Shown here: piece after piece, positions 14,722-22,760 of the stretch
Numbering within the stretch: the first letter of the stretch is position 1
Layout: every line of letters starts with the position of its first letter
Assembly: GCA_026706665.1 (NCBI GenBank)
Contig: JAPOYI010000236.1
Coordinates: forward strand, 1 to 47,509
Direction: 5' to 3'
Length of the DNA stretch: 47,509 bases
DNA from: Gammaproteobacteria bacterium
GTDB lineage: Bacteria; Pseudomonadota; Gammaproteobacteria; Pseudomonadales; Azotimanducaceae
The notes under the pieces: generated by a model
What the model was told of the DNA's origin: nothing
Seen by the model: the letters and a program-made list of their open reading frames with translations, nothing else
The model's database searches: none
Program-made: the position numbers and the translations under genes

Positions 14722-15902
14722 TCGTCAGACCCCGGATCAAGGGCTTCATCTGCACCACCGCGCATCCCGCCGGCTGCGCCGCCAACGTGGCGAACGCCGC
14801 CGCGAGCATCGCGCCGCTGCCCAACGGTCCCGGCAACGCGCTGGTGGTCGGGGCCTCCGCCGGTTACGGCCTGGCATCGCGTATCGTCGCGGCGTTCGGC
14901 AGCGGTGCCGGCACCCTCGGCATATCGCTCGAAAAGCCGCCCACCGATCGGCGCACGGCAACGGCGGGCTGGTACAACAACGTCGCCTTCGAGGCGTCCG
15001 CGAGAGAGCGCGGGCTGTATGCCGAGACCCTCGACGGCGACGCGTTCGCGGATGAGATGAAGTCCAGGGCGATCGATGAGATCCGCCGGTCCATGGGACA
15101 GGTCGACCTGCTGGTCTACAGCCTGGCAGCCCCCGTTCGGCAACATCCGCGCACCGGAGAACTCCACCGGTCTGTCATCAAGCCGCTCGGGGAGACGTTG
15201 TGCGCGAAGACGCTGAACCAGGACCGCGGCGTCGTGCACGAGGTGGACATCACACCGGCGAACGACGCGGAAACCGCCGCCACGGTCGCCGTAATGGGCG
15301 GTGAGGACTGGGAGTACTGGATGGAGTCGCTGCTGGACGCGAAGGTGCTGGCGCCGGGCTTCAAGACCGTGGCCTACACGTACATCGGCAGCCGGATCAG
15401 TTGGCCCATCTATTGGCATGGCACCCTCGGCAAGGCGAAAGAGGACTTGCAGCGTGCCGCCGACACCATCCACGAACGCGTCGGCGCCATCGATGGCGAA
15501 GCCCGTATCGCGGTGCTGAAGGCCATCGTCTCGCAGGCGAGTTCCGCGATACCGACCATACCGCTCTATACCGCCCTCCTCTTCCGCGTGATGAAAGACG
15601 CCGCCACGCACGAAGACTGCACCGCCCATATCGACCGGCTGTTCCGCACCGCGCTCTATGCCGACGGGTCCCGGCAACTCGACGAAACGGGACGTTTCCG
15701 CCTTGACGACCGGGAACTGGCCGAAGAGATCCAGGCCGAAGTGGGGCGGCGCTGGGCGGCGGTCAACACTGAAAACGTCACCGAACTCGGCGACACCGTC
15801 GGCATCCGCGAGGACTTTCTCAAGCTCTTCGGCTTCGGCATCGATGGGGTCGACTACGACGCCGATGTCGACCACACGCTGGGCCGCGCCGCGTCCTCTT
15901 GA
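14718..15902 (+). CDS. fabV: Enoyl-[ACP] reductase FabV
   Basis: 394 residues from the ATG at 14718. It starts MIVRPRIKGFICTTAHPAGC as FabV/TER proteins do, has the dinucleotide-binding GASAGYGLASRI and the FabV-specific Tyr-X8-Lys active site YWHGTLGKAK (Tyr232, Lys241). It catalyses the last reductive step of fatty-acid elongation with NADH. Unlike FabI it is naturally resistant to triclosan in characterised species. Length matches the family (about 400). It overlaps the gene before (ATGA) and after (TTGA), so three proteins are made from a tightly coupled message. Confidence 0.96.
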   Translation: MIVRPRIKGFICTTAHPAGCAANVANAAASIAPLPNGPGNALVVGASAGYGLASRIVAAFGSGAGTLGISLEKPPTDRRTATAGWYNNVAFEASARERGLYAETLDGDAFADEMKSRAIDEIRRSMGQVDLLVYSLAAPVRQHPRTGELHRSVIKPLGETLCAKTLNQDRGVVHEVDITPANDAETAATVAVMGGEDWEYWMESLLDAKVLAPGFKTVAYTYIGSRISWPIYWHGTLGKAKEDLQRAADTIHERVGAIDGEARIAVLKAIVSQASSAIPTIPLYTALLFRVMKDAATHEDCTAHIDRLFRTALYADGSRQLDETGRFRLDDRELAEEIQAEVGRRWAAVNTENVTELGDTVGIREDFLKLFGFGIDGVDYDADVDHTLGRAASS

Positions 15903-16924
15903 ATTCGCGGTTTCTCAAGGCATGCCGGGGAGAGCCGGCGGACTGCACGCCCGTCTGGCTGAACCGCCAGGCCGGTCGCTACATGCCCGAATATCACGCC
16001 CTGAAGGGTGCTACGCCCAGCCTCGAGTTTTTCACCACCCCCGACCTGGCCGCCCGCGCGGCCCTCGATGCCCAGCGCATTCTCGGCACCGACGCGGCGA
16101 TCATGTTCGGCGACCTGCTACCGATACTGGTGCCGATGGGGCTCGACCTCGACTACGTGCCGGATGTCGGGCCCGTCATTGGCAACCCCCTGCGCAACGA
16201 GGGTCACGTGGCCAGTCTGGCGACGCCTCCCGCGCAGGAAGGCACCGGCTATGTCGCCGACACCATCAGACAGATTCTCGACGGGTTGCCCGGGGGCACG
16301 CCGTTGATCGGTTTCGCGGGCGCGCCTTTTACCCTCGCGTCCTACGCGGTCGAAGGCAGGAGTTCCCGAAATTACCTGCAGGTGAAGCGCCTGATGTATC
16401 GGAGTCCGTCAGTGTGGGACGCGCTGATGGCAAAACTGGTCGATGCCGTCAGCGACTACGTGCGGCTGCAAATCGATAGCGGCGTTCATGTGATGCAGAT
16501 CTTCGACAGTTGGGTCGGATGCCTGTCGCGGGAGGACTACGACCGCTACGTGATGGAGCACACCTCGCGACTCATGGCTTCCATCGGCGGCCGCGTTCCG
16601 GTGATCTACTTCGGCACCGGAAACAGCCACCTGGTCGACGCCATGTTCGAGACCGGGCCGGACTTCCTCGCCCTCGACTGGCGTACGCCGCTGGGCGCGA
16701 CCTGGGACCGCCTCGGCATGCCCGCGGTGCAGGGCAACATGGACCCTACCGCTCTCTGCGCCGATCGGAAAACCGTGGCGGCGCACGCGCAACGCGTGCT
16801 CGACGAAGCCGGCGGCCGTCCGGGCCACATCTTCAACCTTGGCCACGGTATTCTTCCCCAGACTCCGGTCGACAACGTCAAGTTCCTGATCGACTACGTC
16901 CATGAGCATTCCGCGCAGCGTTGA
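15899..16924 (+). CDS. hemE: Uroporphyrinogen decarboxylase HemE
   Basis: Decarboxylates uroporphyrinogen III to coproporphyrinogen III in haem synthesis; cytosolic dimer. 341 residues from a TTG start that overlaps the fabV stop. It shows PVWLNRQAGRYMPEY (the usual M of PVWxMRQAGRY is N), FGDLLPILVPMG with the catalytic-site Asp, GFAGAPFTLASYAVEG and GTGNSHL. These cover the substrate-binding arginines, Asp and Tyr known from the human enzyme. Its length is slightly short of the usual ~350 but complete. Coupling to fabV is unusual and may reflect local gene order rather than shared function. Confidence 0.95.
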   Translation: MNSRFLKACRGEPADCTPVWLNRQAGRYMPEYHALKGATPSLEFFTTPDLAARAALDAQRILGTDAAIMFGDLLPILVPMGLDLDYVPDVGPVIGNPLRNEGHVASLATPPAQEGTGYVADTIRQILDGLPGGTPLIGFAGAPFTLASYAVEGRSSRNYLQVKRLMYRSPSVWDALMAKLVDAVSDYVRLQIDSGVHVMQIFDSWVGCLSREDYDRYVMEHTSRLMASIGGRVPVIYFGTGNSHLVDAMFETGPDFLALDWRTPLGATWDRLGMPAVQGNMDPTALCADRKTVAAHAQRVLDEAGGRPGHIFNLGHGILPQTPVDNVKFLIDYVHEHSAQR

Positions 16925-16988
16925 GCCAAGGACCGCAGAAGAAGATGACTGCAAGAGTACAAACAGCATCGAGGTCACCAGACGACCG

Positions 16989-17486
16989 ATGAAACGGGCG
17001 ATCATCGGATTCGTCCTGGGTGGGTTGCTCGGCGCGGGCCTCGGCTTCACGGTGGGCATCGCCGTCTTCCCTTACCTGTTCCCGCCGCCCGAGGTAAACG
17101 AGCCCCTGCCGGGCAAGACGCAGGGCGATGCCATCGCCCATGCCACCTTCATCCACGCCAATCCGTCGGACCCGATCCACTACGGACGCGGCACCGCGAC
17201 CATCTACGCCGACCTGCTGCGCCTGGAACCGGATTTCGAGGTCGGCCCGGGGCCGAAGTTTCACGTCTACCTCGTCCCGCTCGCCGAGGTCACACCCGAC
17301 ACCGAGGTCGAAAAGTCCATGTACGTCGATCTCGGTCGGCTCAAAGCGTTCGCCGGCAGCCAGAACTACGCGATTCCCGCCGGCATCGACCTCGCGAACT
17401 TTCGGTCCGTGGTTATCTGGTGCGAGCAGTTCAACGTCCTCATCTCTCCCGCCGCGATCTCGCCTGTGGCACCCATATCGGGGTAA
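16989..17486 (+). CDS. DM13-domain protein with N-terminal membrane anchor
   Basis: 165 residues from the ATG at 16989; an in-frame ATG at 16902 would overlap hemE. After KRAI comes a glycine-rich hydrophobic segment, IGFVLGGLLGAGLGFTVGIA, an uncleaved anchor or signal. The rest fits a DM13 domain: GTATIYADLLRLEPDFEVGP, FHVYLVPLAEV, YVDLGRLKAFAGSQNYAIPAG and VVIWCEQFNVLISPA with the single conserved cysteine. DM13 domains are proposed to act in extracytoplasmic redox or electron transfer; the role here is unknown. It lies between hemE and ppk2 on the same strand with short gaps. Confidence 0.8.
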   Translation: MKRAIIGFVLGGLLGAGLGFTVGIAVFPYLFPPPEVNEPLPGKTQGDAIAHATFIHANPSDPIHYGRGTATIYADLLRLEPDFEVGPGPKFHVYLVPLAEVTPDTEVEKSMYVDLGRLKAFAGSQNYAIPAGIDLANFRSVVIWCEQFNVLISPAAISPVAPISG

Positions 17487-17510
17487 AGTCGGCCGGTAGG
17501 GGAGGAGCCA

Positions 17511-18365
17511 ATGGCTAAACGTTCGAAGACCCGCTCCCGGCCAATCGAGCCGTTGGTCGCGGACATCAAGGCCGAAAGGAAGACTATACCGAACAGCGTC
17601 TACGCCAGAGAACTGGAGAGGTTGCAGAGTGAACTGGTCAAGTTGCAGGAGTGGATAAAGACTCGGAAGCTCAAGGTCGTCGTCCTGTTCGAGGGCCGTG
17701 ACGCCGCCGGGAAAGGGGGCACGATCAAGCGCATAGCCCAACGCCTGAATCCGCGCGTATGCCGCATCGAGGCATTGGCGACCCCCACGGAGCGCGAGAG
17801 GACGCAGTGGTACTTCCAGCGCTACGTGGAACATTTGCCCGCGGCCGGCGAAATGGTGCTGTTCGACCGGAGCTGGTACAACCGCGCCGGCGTCGAACGC
17901 GTCATGGGGTTCTGCACCGATGACGAGTACGAGGAATTCATGCGTTCGTGCCCCGAGTTCGAACGGATGCTCGTACGTTCCGGAATCAAACTCATCAAGT
18001 ACTGGTTTTCGGTCAGTGATGAAGAACAGGAACGTCGCTTCCACGAGCGTCTCGCGAATCCCACGAAACGCTGGAAGCTCAGTCCCATGGACCTGGAGTC
18101 ACGGCGAAGGTGGGTGGAATACTCCCGCGCGAAGGACGTCATGTTCCTGCACACGGACATCAAGCAGGCGCCGTGGTACGTGGTCGAGGCGGACGTCAAG
18201 AAGCGCGCGCGGCTGAATTGCATCAGTCATCTTCTCAGCCTCATCCCGTACGAGGACTTGACGCCGGAACCGATCAGACTGCCTCCGCGCGCCCCGGACG
18301 CGGGTTACATCCGTCCGCCGAAGCAGGATCAGACCCTGGTGCCGGACTACTACGAGGACGTTTAG
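17511..18365 (+). CDS. ppk2: Polyphosphate kinase 2 (PPK2 family)
   Basis: 284 residues with the PPK2 layout: a basic start, KLKVVVLFEGRDAAGKGGTI (Walker A GRDAAGKGG), VLFDRSWYNRAGVE (Walker B with Asp), KYWFSVSDEEQERRF and the lid element TKRWKLSPMD. It transfers phosphate between polyphosphate and nucleoside diphosphates or monophosphates. The single-domain length of about 280 suits the class I or III group; substrate preference cannot be told by eye. A GGAGGAG box lies just before the ATG. It is last in the run that begins at 13717, and the repeat at 18378 follows 12 bp later. Confidence 0.94.
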   Translation: MAKRSKTRSRPIEPLVADIKAERKTIPNSVYARELERLQSELVKLQEWIKTRKLKVVVLFEGRDAAGKGGTIKRIAQRLNPRVCRIEALATPTERERTQWYFQRYVEHLPAAGEMVLFDRSWYNRAGVERVMGFCTDDEYEEFMRSCPEFERMLVRSGIKLIKYWFSVSDEEQERRFHERLANPTKRWKLSPMDLESRRRWVEYSRAKDVMFLHTDIKQAPWYVVEADVKKRARLNCISHLLSLIPYEDLTPEPIRLPPRAPDAGYIRPPKQDQTLVPDYYEDV

Positions 18366-18377
18366 GAGCCCTCAGCC

Positions 18378-18451
18378 GGGGAATGTTCCCCGACCGCTGA
18401 CGCGTAAGGAAGTGCTGGCGTTTCCCCCGTCGCCGGAGGCGTACTTCCATG
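18378..18451. repeat. Dispersed intergenic repeat, copy 1
   Basis: A 74-bp element about 80% or more identical to 27557-27628, in the same orientation. It opens with the palindrome GGGGAATGTTCCCC (18378-18391) and carries GGAAGT (18408-18413) facing ACTTCC (18443-18448), so the RNA could fold. It follows ppk2 directly. Open frames across it differ between copies by a one-base indel, so it is not coding. REP-like or MITE-like. Confidence 0.75.
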
Positions 18452-18488
18452 CAAGACTGCGCCGCACAGTCATGGTTCAGCGACTCAA

Positions 18489-18959
18489 ATGGACTCATTG
18501 ATGCGGTACCGCACGACGTTTGGCAGCTATGCCGTGATCCTGGGGCTTGGTCCGACGGGTATCGGTTTGGCGACGTTGAGCTCCGCGCTGCAGGGTTCGT
18601 GGCCGATGGCTGGATTGGGAGTTGCCCTGCTATGCGTGTTCGGATGGATACTGCTGGGGACACGGTATGTGGTTGGGCAGGACGTCCTCGATGTTCGCAT
18701 GGGCCCCTTGCGCAGACGCATACCCCTAAACGATGTCACGGGGATCCACCGCCACCGGATGGTAGACGGATGGATGCTCGGACTTGGCTCGGACTTCATC
18801 AGCATTGAATTCGGCCAACGGCCGGCTGTCAACGTCTCGCCCAGGAACCCGGATGGCTTCATCGAGGCAGTCACGCAAGGGACGGAGCGTCCTCGCAGCC
18901 GCCCTGACCGATCTGACCTTGCGTCAGGCCCTCAGTCCACCGACGGCGCCCAGTTGTAG
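18489..18959 (+). CDS. Bacterial PH-domain-like membrane protein
   Basis: 156 residues: two hydrophobic segments (SYAVILGLGPTGIGLATL and AGLGVALLCVFGWILLGT), then a soluble part RYVVGQDVLDVRMGPLRRRIPLNDVTGIH and VNVSPRNPDGFIEAV, the strand pattern of small bacterial PH-fold proteins (YdbS or bPH-like). Function is unknown for most of these. An alternative start is the ATG at 18501. Its last 28 bp overlap the convergent amidohydrolase gene, an unusual tail-to-tail overlap. The Arg/Ser/Asp-rich C-terminus is probably an extension past the domain. Confidence 0.65.
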   Translation: MDSLMRYRTTFGSYAVILGLGPTGIGLATLSSALQGSWPMAGLGVALLCVFGWILLGTRYVVGQDVLDVRMGPLRRRIPLNDVTGIHRHRMVDGWMLGLGSDFISIEFGQRPAVNVSPRNPDGFIEAVTQGTERPRSRPDRSDLASGPQSTDGAQL

Positions 18960-19783
18960 ACCTTCGCCAAGCTACCGCCCATCAATGCGGCGCGGTCCGA
19001 GTCGGACAGCCGGTCCGTGACAAAGAACGCCTTCACGGACTCTTCGGGGTCGACCACGTTGGCGGCCCGCGTCCAGTCGGTTCCCCACATGCAACGCTCG
19101 ATGCCGAACGCATCGAAGATGCGCGCCAGCGGGTCCCAGATGTCGGGAAACGGAAACGGTTCGTGGGACAGCGTGCAGGCGCCGGAGACCTTGATCGCAA
19201 CATTGTCCAGGCGCGCGAGCTCAAGCACGTTGTCTAGATCGGCAAACGGTTCCGGCGGCGCCGGCGGCTCTGTCGGTTGCGAGATTCCCATGTGGTCAAT
19301 CACGAGTTGCGTTTCCGGGTGCCGGCCCGCGACCTCGGCGAATTCGGCGACGTTGCCCCAGCACAGCACGTTGATCGGCAACCCGAGGCGCGCCGCCGCA
19401 GCGCACATGGAGTCCACACCTGCGGCCTGCGCCGCACCCGGGGCCACCATCATGATCCGCGCGCCGACCACGCCCGGCTGCGCCGCCCAGTCCGCCAGCG
19501 CCTCGGCCACGGCCGGGTCACGCGTATCGAAGGGCTTGATGATGCCGAATCGACCGGGATGCTGCGCCTGCACCTCCACCGCGTAACTCGCATCGAACCG
19601 GTACAGGGAGAACGCGGATACGAACAGGGCCCCGTCGACGCCGACGCGGTCCATGAACGCCACCGCGTCGTCTCCAGTGACCTCTGCCGGCCAATCCGAG
19701 GGGTTCGCCCACGGACGCTCTGGCCGGTTTCGCTCGTAGCAATGCACCTGGGAGTCGATCACGGGGATTCTGGTGTCTGGCAT
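18932..19783 (-). CDS. Amidohydrolase-family (TIM-barrel) metal-dependent hydrolase
   Basis: 283 residues from the ATG at 19783; further upstream the frame is open but unlike the family. MPDTRIPVIDSQVHCYERN is an amidohydrolase-2 start in which the usual D-x-H-x-H reads DSQVHCY, so the first metal histidine is replaced by Gln. Later come LVIDHMGI, KVSGACTL and CMWGTDWTR, the barrel-end motifs of the PF04909 group (decarboxylases and lactonases). Some members of this group work with altered ligands, so activity remains open. No obvious operon partner. Confidence 0.82.
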   Translation of the reverse strand: MPDTRIPVIDSQVHCYERNRPERPWANPSDWPAEVTGDDAVAFMDRVGVDGALFVSAFSLYRFDASYAVEVQAQHPGRFGIIKPFDTRDPAVAEALADWAAQPGVVGARIMMVAPGAAQAAGVDSMCAAAARLGLPINVLCWGNVAEFAEVAGRHPETQLVIDHMGISQPTEPPAPPEPFADLDNVLELARLDNVAIKVSGACTLSHEPFPFPDIWDPLARIFDAFGIERCMWGTDWTRAANVVDPEESVKAFFVTDRLSDSDRAALMGGSLAKVYNWAPSVD

Positions 19784-19933
19784 TTCTCGTTCCTTGGGGT
19801 CAGCGGAAGGGCGCTCGCGGCGAAATACCACGCCTGCATTCCGGCAAAGTGTACTACTCCCGTAGTTGCAGGACGGCCGAGGACGCGATTGCTGCGATTG
19901 CTCGCTTCGGTCTATTTGGTACACTACCAGTAT

Positions 19934-20062
19934 CCCAAAAGTCTTGTGATGGCCCAGGAGCGCAACGTGGCGCTCAACCCCGATCATCCCGACTTTGCGT
20001 CGCTCGTTACACACGGGGATGTCGAACCCTTCATGCTCGATGAGCGCCTCCTGCTTCGATGA
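19934..20062 (+). pseudogene. C-terminal remnant of a RES-domain toxin gene
   Basis: The plus-strand frame ends PKSLVMAQERNVALNPDHPD, FASLVTHGDVEPFMLDERLLLR and stop. This matches the conserved end of RES toxins; compare SNLLFNQRHPDFSSIVIGD...LDPRLR in the intact toxin at 11088-11570. The N-terminal part with the catalytic arginine and glutamate is missing, and upstream sequence is not RES-like. No antitoxin is next to it. It is a relic of a further xre-res pair. Confidence 0.7.
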
Positions 20063-20112
20063 CGCCCAACTATTCGTCGTATGATTCCATGGGCAGCCAC
20101 AGGAGGCGCCAA

Positions 20113-20487
20113 ATGAAAGATGACGAACGACCGGTCTTTGCCGTAGGTCACATGAGAATGGCAGTCTCGGATGTGCGGGACGCATATGGCTTCTTCGTCC
20201 GTCACGGGATGCGGGAGATCCTGGAACGCGACGACTTCGCAATCCTCGAGTTGCGCGGCGGCACGCACCTGATACTGAACAAGACCGACGATCCCATCCC
20301 GGAAGGCCAGCGGGCGCCGTTCGATCTCATGGTCGACGACGTCGATGCGGTGCACCAGGGATTTGTCGAGGACGGCATCGAAGCGACGCCAATCGAACGC
20401 GGCCGCATCCACGACTCGTTCTCGGTCAAGGGACCGTCGGGTTATACGATCCCGATCAACTCGTCGCACGTCGCCGGCGTCGTCTGA
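20113..20487 (+). CDS. VOC (glyoxalase/bleomycin-resistance) superfamily protein
   Basis: 124 residues from the ATG at 20113, set by AGGAGG at 20101-20106. The beta-alpha-beta-beta-beta pattern is clear: FAVGHMRMAVSDVRDAYGFF, DFAILELRGGTHLIL, then a second module PFDLMVDDVDAVHQGF and FSVKGPSGYTIPINS. One vicinal-oxygen-chelate unit pair is present, enough for a dimeric enzyme or binding protein. The metal ligands and the substrate are not identifiable with confidence. It stands alone, with a RES relic before it and an antitoxin relic after. Confidence 0.85.
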   Translation: MKDDERPVFAVGHMRMAVSDVRDAYGFFVRHGMREILERDDFAILELRGGTHLILNKTDDPIPEGQRAPFDLMVDDVDAVHQGFVEDGIEATPIERGRIHDSFSVKGPSGYTIPINSSHVAGVV

Positions 20488-20584
20488 CGCCGGCTCGCCG
20501 CAATCGGTTGCAGCCAGCTGGATCGAGATCACGAGTCCCGCAATGGACGGGTAAAGCGGCTAAAGGTACTGGTGTCGGTCGGTT

Positions 20585-20788
20585 TCATCCGCCACGGTCC
20601 GAGTAGGCCGATTCACGAATTCGCGCCCAATCAGCATCGCGATGGGGTGGTTGCAGGCCTCGACCGTCCACGGACGCATCTCTCGGTTTGAAGCGATCCC
20701 GTCGGGTGTTCGCGCGGCGCATGAAGCGCAGACCACGTTCAATCAACGAGCGTAGGGTGACCTTCTTCCTTGCCGCACAACTACACAT
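20585..20788 (-). pseudogene. N-truncated VapB-type antitoxin remnant
   Basis: The minus-strand frame reads ARKKVTLRSLIERGLRFM, RRDRFKPRDASVDGRGLQP and DWARIRESAYSDRGG before the stop at 20585. This is the C-terminal two thirds of a VapB family whose members end in ...GLQP...W..IR..AYeGRG. The N-terminal beta strand that binds DNA is missing; the only start gives MCSCAARKK. No PIN gene follows toward 20488. It appears to be a relic of a further vapBC pair. The rest of 20488-20799 holds nothing else I can recognise. Confidence 0.6.
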
Positions 20789-20799
20789 CGGTGCCCAGC

Positions 20800-21453
20800 C
20801 TATTCTTGCTGTGTAGCCGCATCAATTGCGCATAGCTTCAAAAACCGTTGCTTCTGATCCTCTGTCATGTTCGCGAAGTCGGGGACGCCCATGCTGGTCG
20901 TCGGCAGGTCGGCGAACTCGGGGGAGGGCTTCTGCATCTTCGCCGCCACGTTGTGCAGTCCACCGCCTTCCTCGTACCCGGTGCCGCCTTCATGGGCGGA
21001 TCGAATCAACGCGGCCTGAATCTCGCCCGGCCAGGTGTGCGGGCCGTGATGCGTCACGAGTTCAAGCGAGCGGCCGAGGTATTCCTCCATCGCCCGATAC
21101 ATCGCCTGCTGCTCGACGCCGCGCTGCTGCCCCCCTTCCCTGCCGTACTGTCGGCCGGACTGATTGCAGATGGCCGCCCAGCGCGCCGTGATATGGAAGC
21201 CCGGAGTTTCAAGACACTCCGCCGGGGCTCCGTCGCCGCCGCTGATCTCTCCGTCCTTGACCAGGATGTAGTAGCCGGCCACTTCCCTTGCTTCGGGCAT
21301 CAATCGCTCCGGCAGATGCGTGTAGACCTCGCTGAATCCCCACGCCATGTCACGAGGCAGATTCGCCGCGCGAAGTTCCTCTACGCTCCATGCGGCGCAC
21401 GCTTCGCACCATTCCCTGGAACCGAATTCGCCGACCGGCCCGATATCCGACAT
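20800..21453 (-). CDS. Hypothetical protein, 217 residues
   Basis: From the ATG at 21453 the protein starts MSDIGPVGEFGSREWCEACA and runs without gaps to 20800; an upstream in-frame start at 21492 is possible. I do not recognise the family. It has no signal peptide or membrane segment, two Trp/Cys-rich N-terminal helices, a central AGYYILVKDGEISGG strand pair, several histidines (FHITARWAAICNQ, VTHHGPHTWPGEI) and a Gly-rich run near TGYEEGGGLHN. The C-terminus PDFANMTEDQKQRFLKLCAI is helical. The composition looks like a real soluble protein. It is divergent from the solute-binding protein gene, with 76 bp between starts. Confidence 0.6.
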   Translation of the reverse strand: MSDIGPVGEFGSREWCEACAAWSVEELRAANLPRDMAWGFSEVYTHLPERLMPEAREVAGYYILVKDGEISGGDGAPAECLETPGFHITARWAAICNQSGRQYGREGGQQRGVEQQAMYRAMEEYLGRSLELVTHHGPHTWPGEIQAALIRSAHEGGTGYEEGGGLHNVAAKMQKPSPEFADLPTTSMGVPDFANMTEDQKQRFLKLCAIDAATQQE

Positions 21454-21529
21454 GTTTGACCTCGTAGCTGGAATGTCGGCAGCATAGTACATCCCGCAAT
21501 GCTGCTGCCGTTTCCATCAGGGAATCCCC

Positions 21530-22615
21530 ATGACCGCGTTTCGAAATCTGCGAAGAACCGCCACCGTCGCTTGTCTTGGGCTTGGGGTGGTCGCATCCGC
21601 CGAGACCCTGACCGTCGTGTCCTGGGGCGGCTCCTACGAGCAGGCGAGCCGAAAGGCGATCCTTGAGCCATTCTCGAAAGAGACCGGAATCGAAATCCGG
21701 GTCGAGACGTACAACGGCGGCCTGGCGCAGGTCCGGGCACAGGTGGAAACAGGCAAGGTCTATTGGGATGTCGTCGACTTCGAAATGGCCGACGCGTCCC
21801 GGGGTTGTGACGAGGGCCTGCTGGAATACGTCGATGTCGACGACCTCGCGCCGGCACCCGACGGCACGCCGCCAGCCGAGGACTTCTTCGAGGGAACGGT
21901 GATCGACTGCGGCGGAGGGCTGCTGTTCTACTCCACGATCTACGCTTACAACGCCGACAGCTTTCCGGACGAAAAGCCCTCCACCATCGACGACTTCTTC
22001 GATCTCGACCGTTTTCCCGGTCGTCGCGGCATGCGCCGCGCCCCGCAGGTGAACCTCGAATTCGCACTGCTCGCGGACGGCGTATCCGTCGAAGAGGTCT
22101 ACGACACGCTGGGTACGCCCGCCGGGATGAGCCGCGCGTATCGCAAACTCGACACCATCAAGGACGACATCGTCTGGTGGGAAGCCGGGGCGCAACCCCC
22201 GCAGATGCTCGCCGACCGCGAGGTTGTCATGAGCACCGCCTACAACGGACGCATCTTCAATGCCCAGGTCGTCGAGAACCAGCCTTTCGTCGTCGTCTGG
22301 GACGGCCAGGTGCTCGATTCGGGCACGATGGGTATTGTCACGGGCACGCCGAACCTCGAAGCCGCCCGCAAGCTCGTCCGCTATGCGACCCGATCAGAAG
22401 TACAGGCCGCCGTCGGCCGATATATCTCTTACAGCCCCGCCCGGCACTCCGGCACGAAACTCATTTCCACGCACCTGGCGACGGGGGTCGACATGGTGCC
22501 GCACATGCCGACCAGCCCCCAGAACATGAAACGCGTGCTGTACAACGACTGGGAGTGGTGGAGCGACCACGCCGACGACGTCAACGAGCGCTTCAGCGCC
22601 TGGCTGGCGCGCTGA
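21530..22615 (+). CDS. PotD-like extracellular solute-binding protein
   Basis: 361 residues with an export signal (RNLRRTATVACLGLGVVASA) and the opening LTVVSWGGSYEQASRKAI of periplasmic binding proteins of the spermidine/putrescine group (PotD/F-like). Further blocks are TYNGGLAQVRAQVETGKVYW, VIDCGGGLLFYSTIYAYN and VVMSTAYNGRIFNAQ. It would present a polyamine-like or other small ligand to an ABC importer. No permease or ATPase gene is adjacent on either side, so the partner is elsewhere or the gene is orphaned. Confidence 0.88.
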   Translation: MTAFRNLRRTATVACLGLGVVASAETLTVVSWGGSYEQASRKAILEPFSKETGIEIRVETYNGGLAQVRAQVETGKVYWDVVDFEMADASRGCDEGLLEYVDVDDLAPAPDGTPPAEDFFEGTVIDCGGGLLFYSTIYAYNADSFPDEKPSTIDDFFDLDRFPGRRGMRRAPQVNLEFALLADGVSVEEVYDTLGTPAGMSRAYRKLDTIKDDIVWWEAGAQPPQMLADREVVMSTAYNGRIFNAQVVENQPFVVVWDGQVLDSGTMGIVTGTPNLEAARKLVRYATRSEVQAAVGRYISYSPARHSGTKLISTHLATGVDMVPHMPTSPQNMKRVLYNDWEWWSDHADDVNERFSAWLAR

Positions 22616-22760
22616 TCGGGTCTACCTTGGTTTGGAGTGCCGCGCAATGAGCCTGCGCGATCCGGCGCGCCGCTACCCATGCGTCATGCGCCAAGGCGCC
22701 GGACGACCGAATCGTCCGCGCTTGGGACCTCGCTGTCTGTCTCCCAGAGGATTCGGACGA

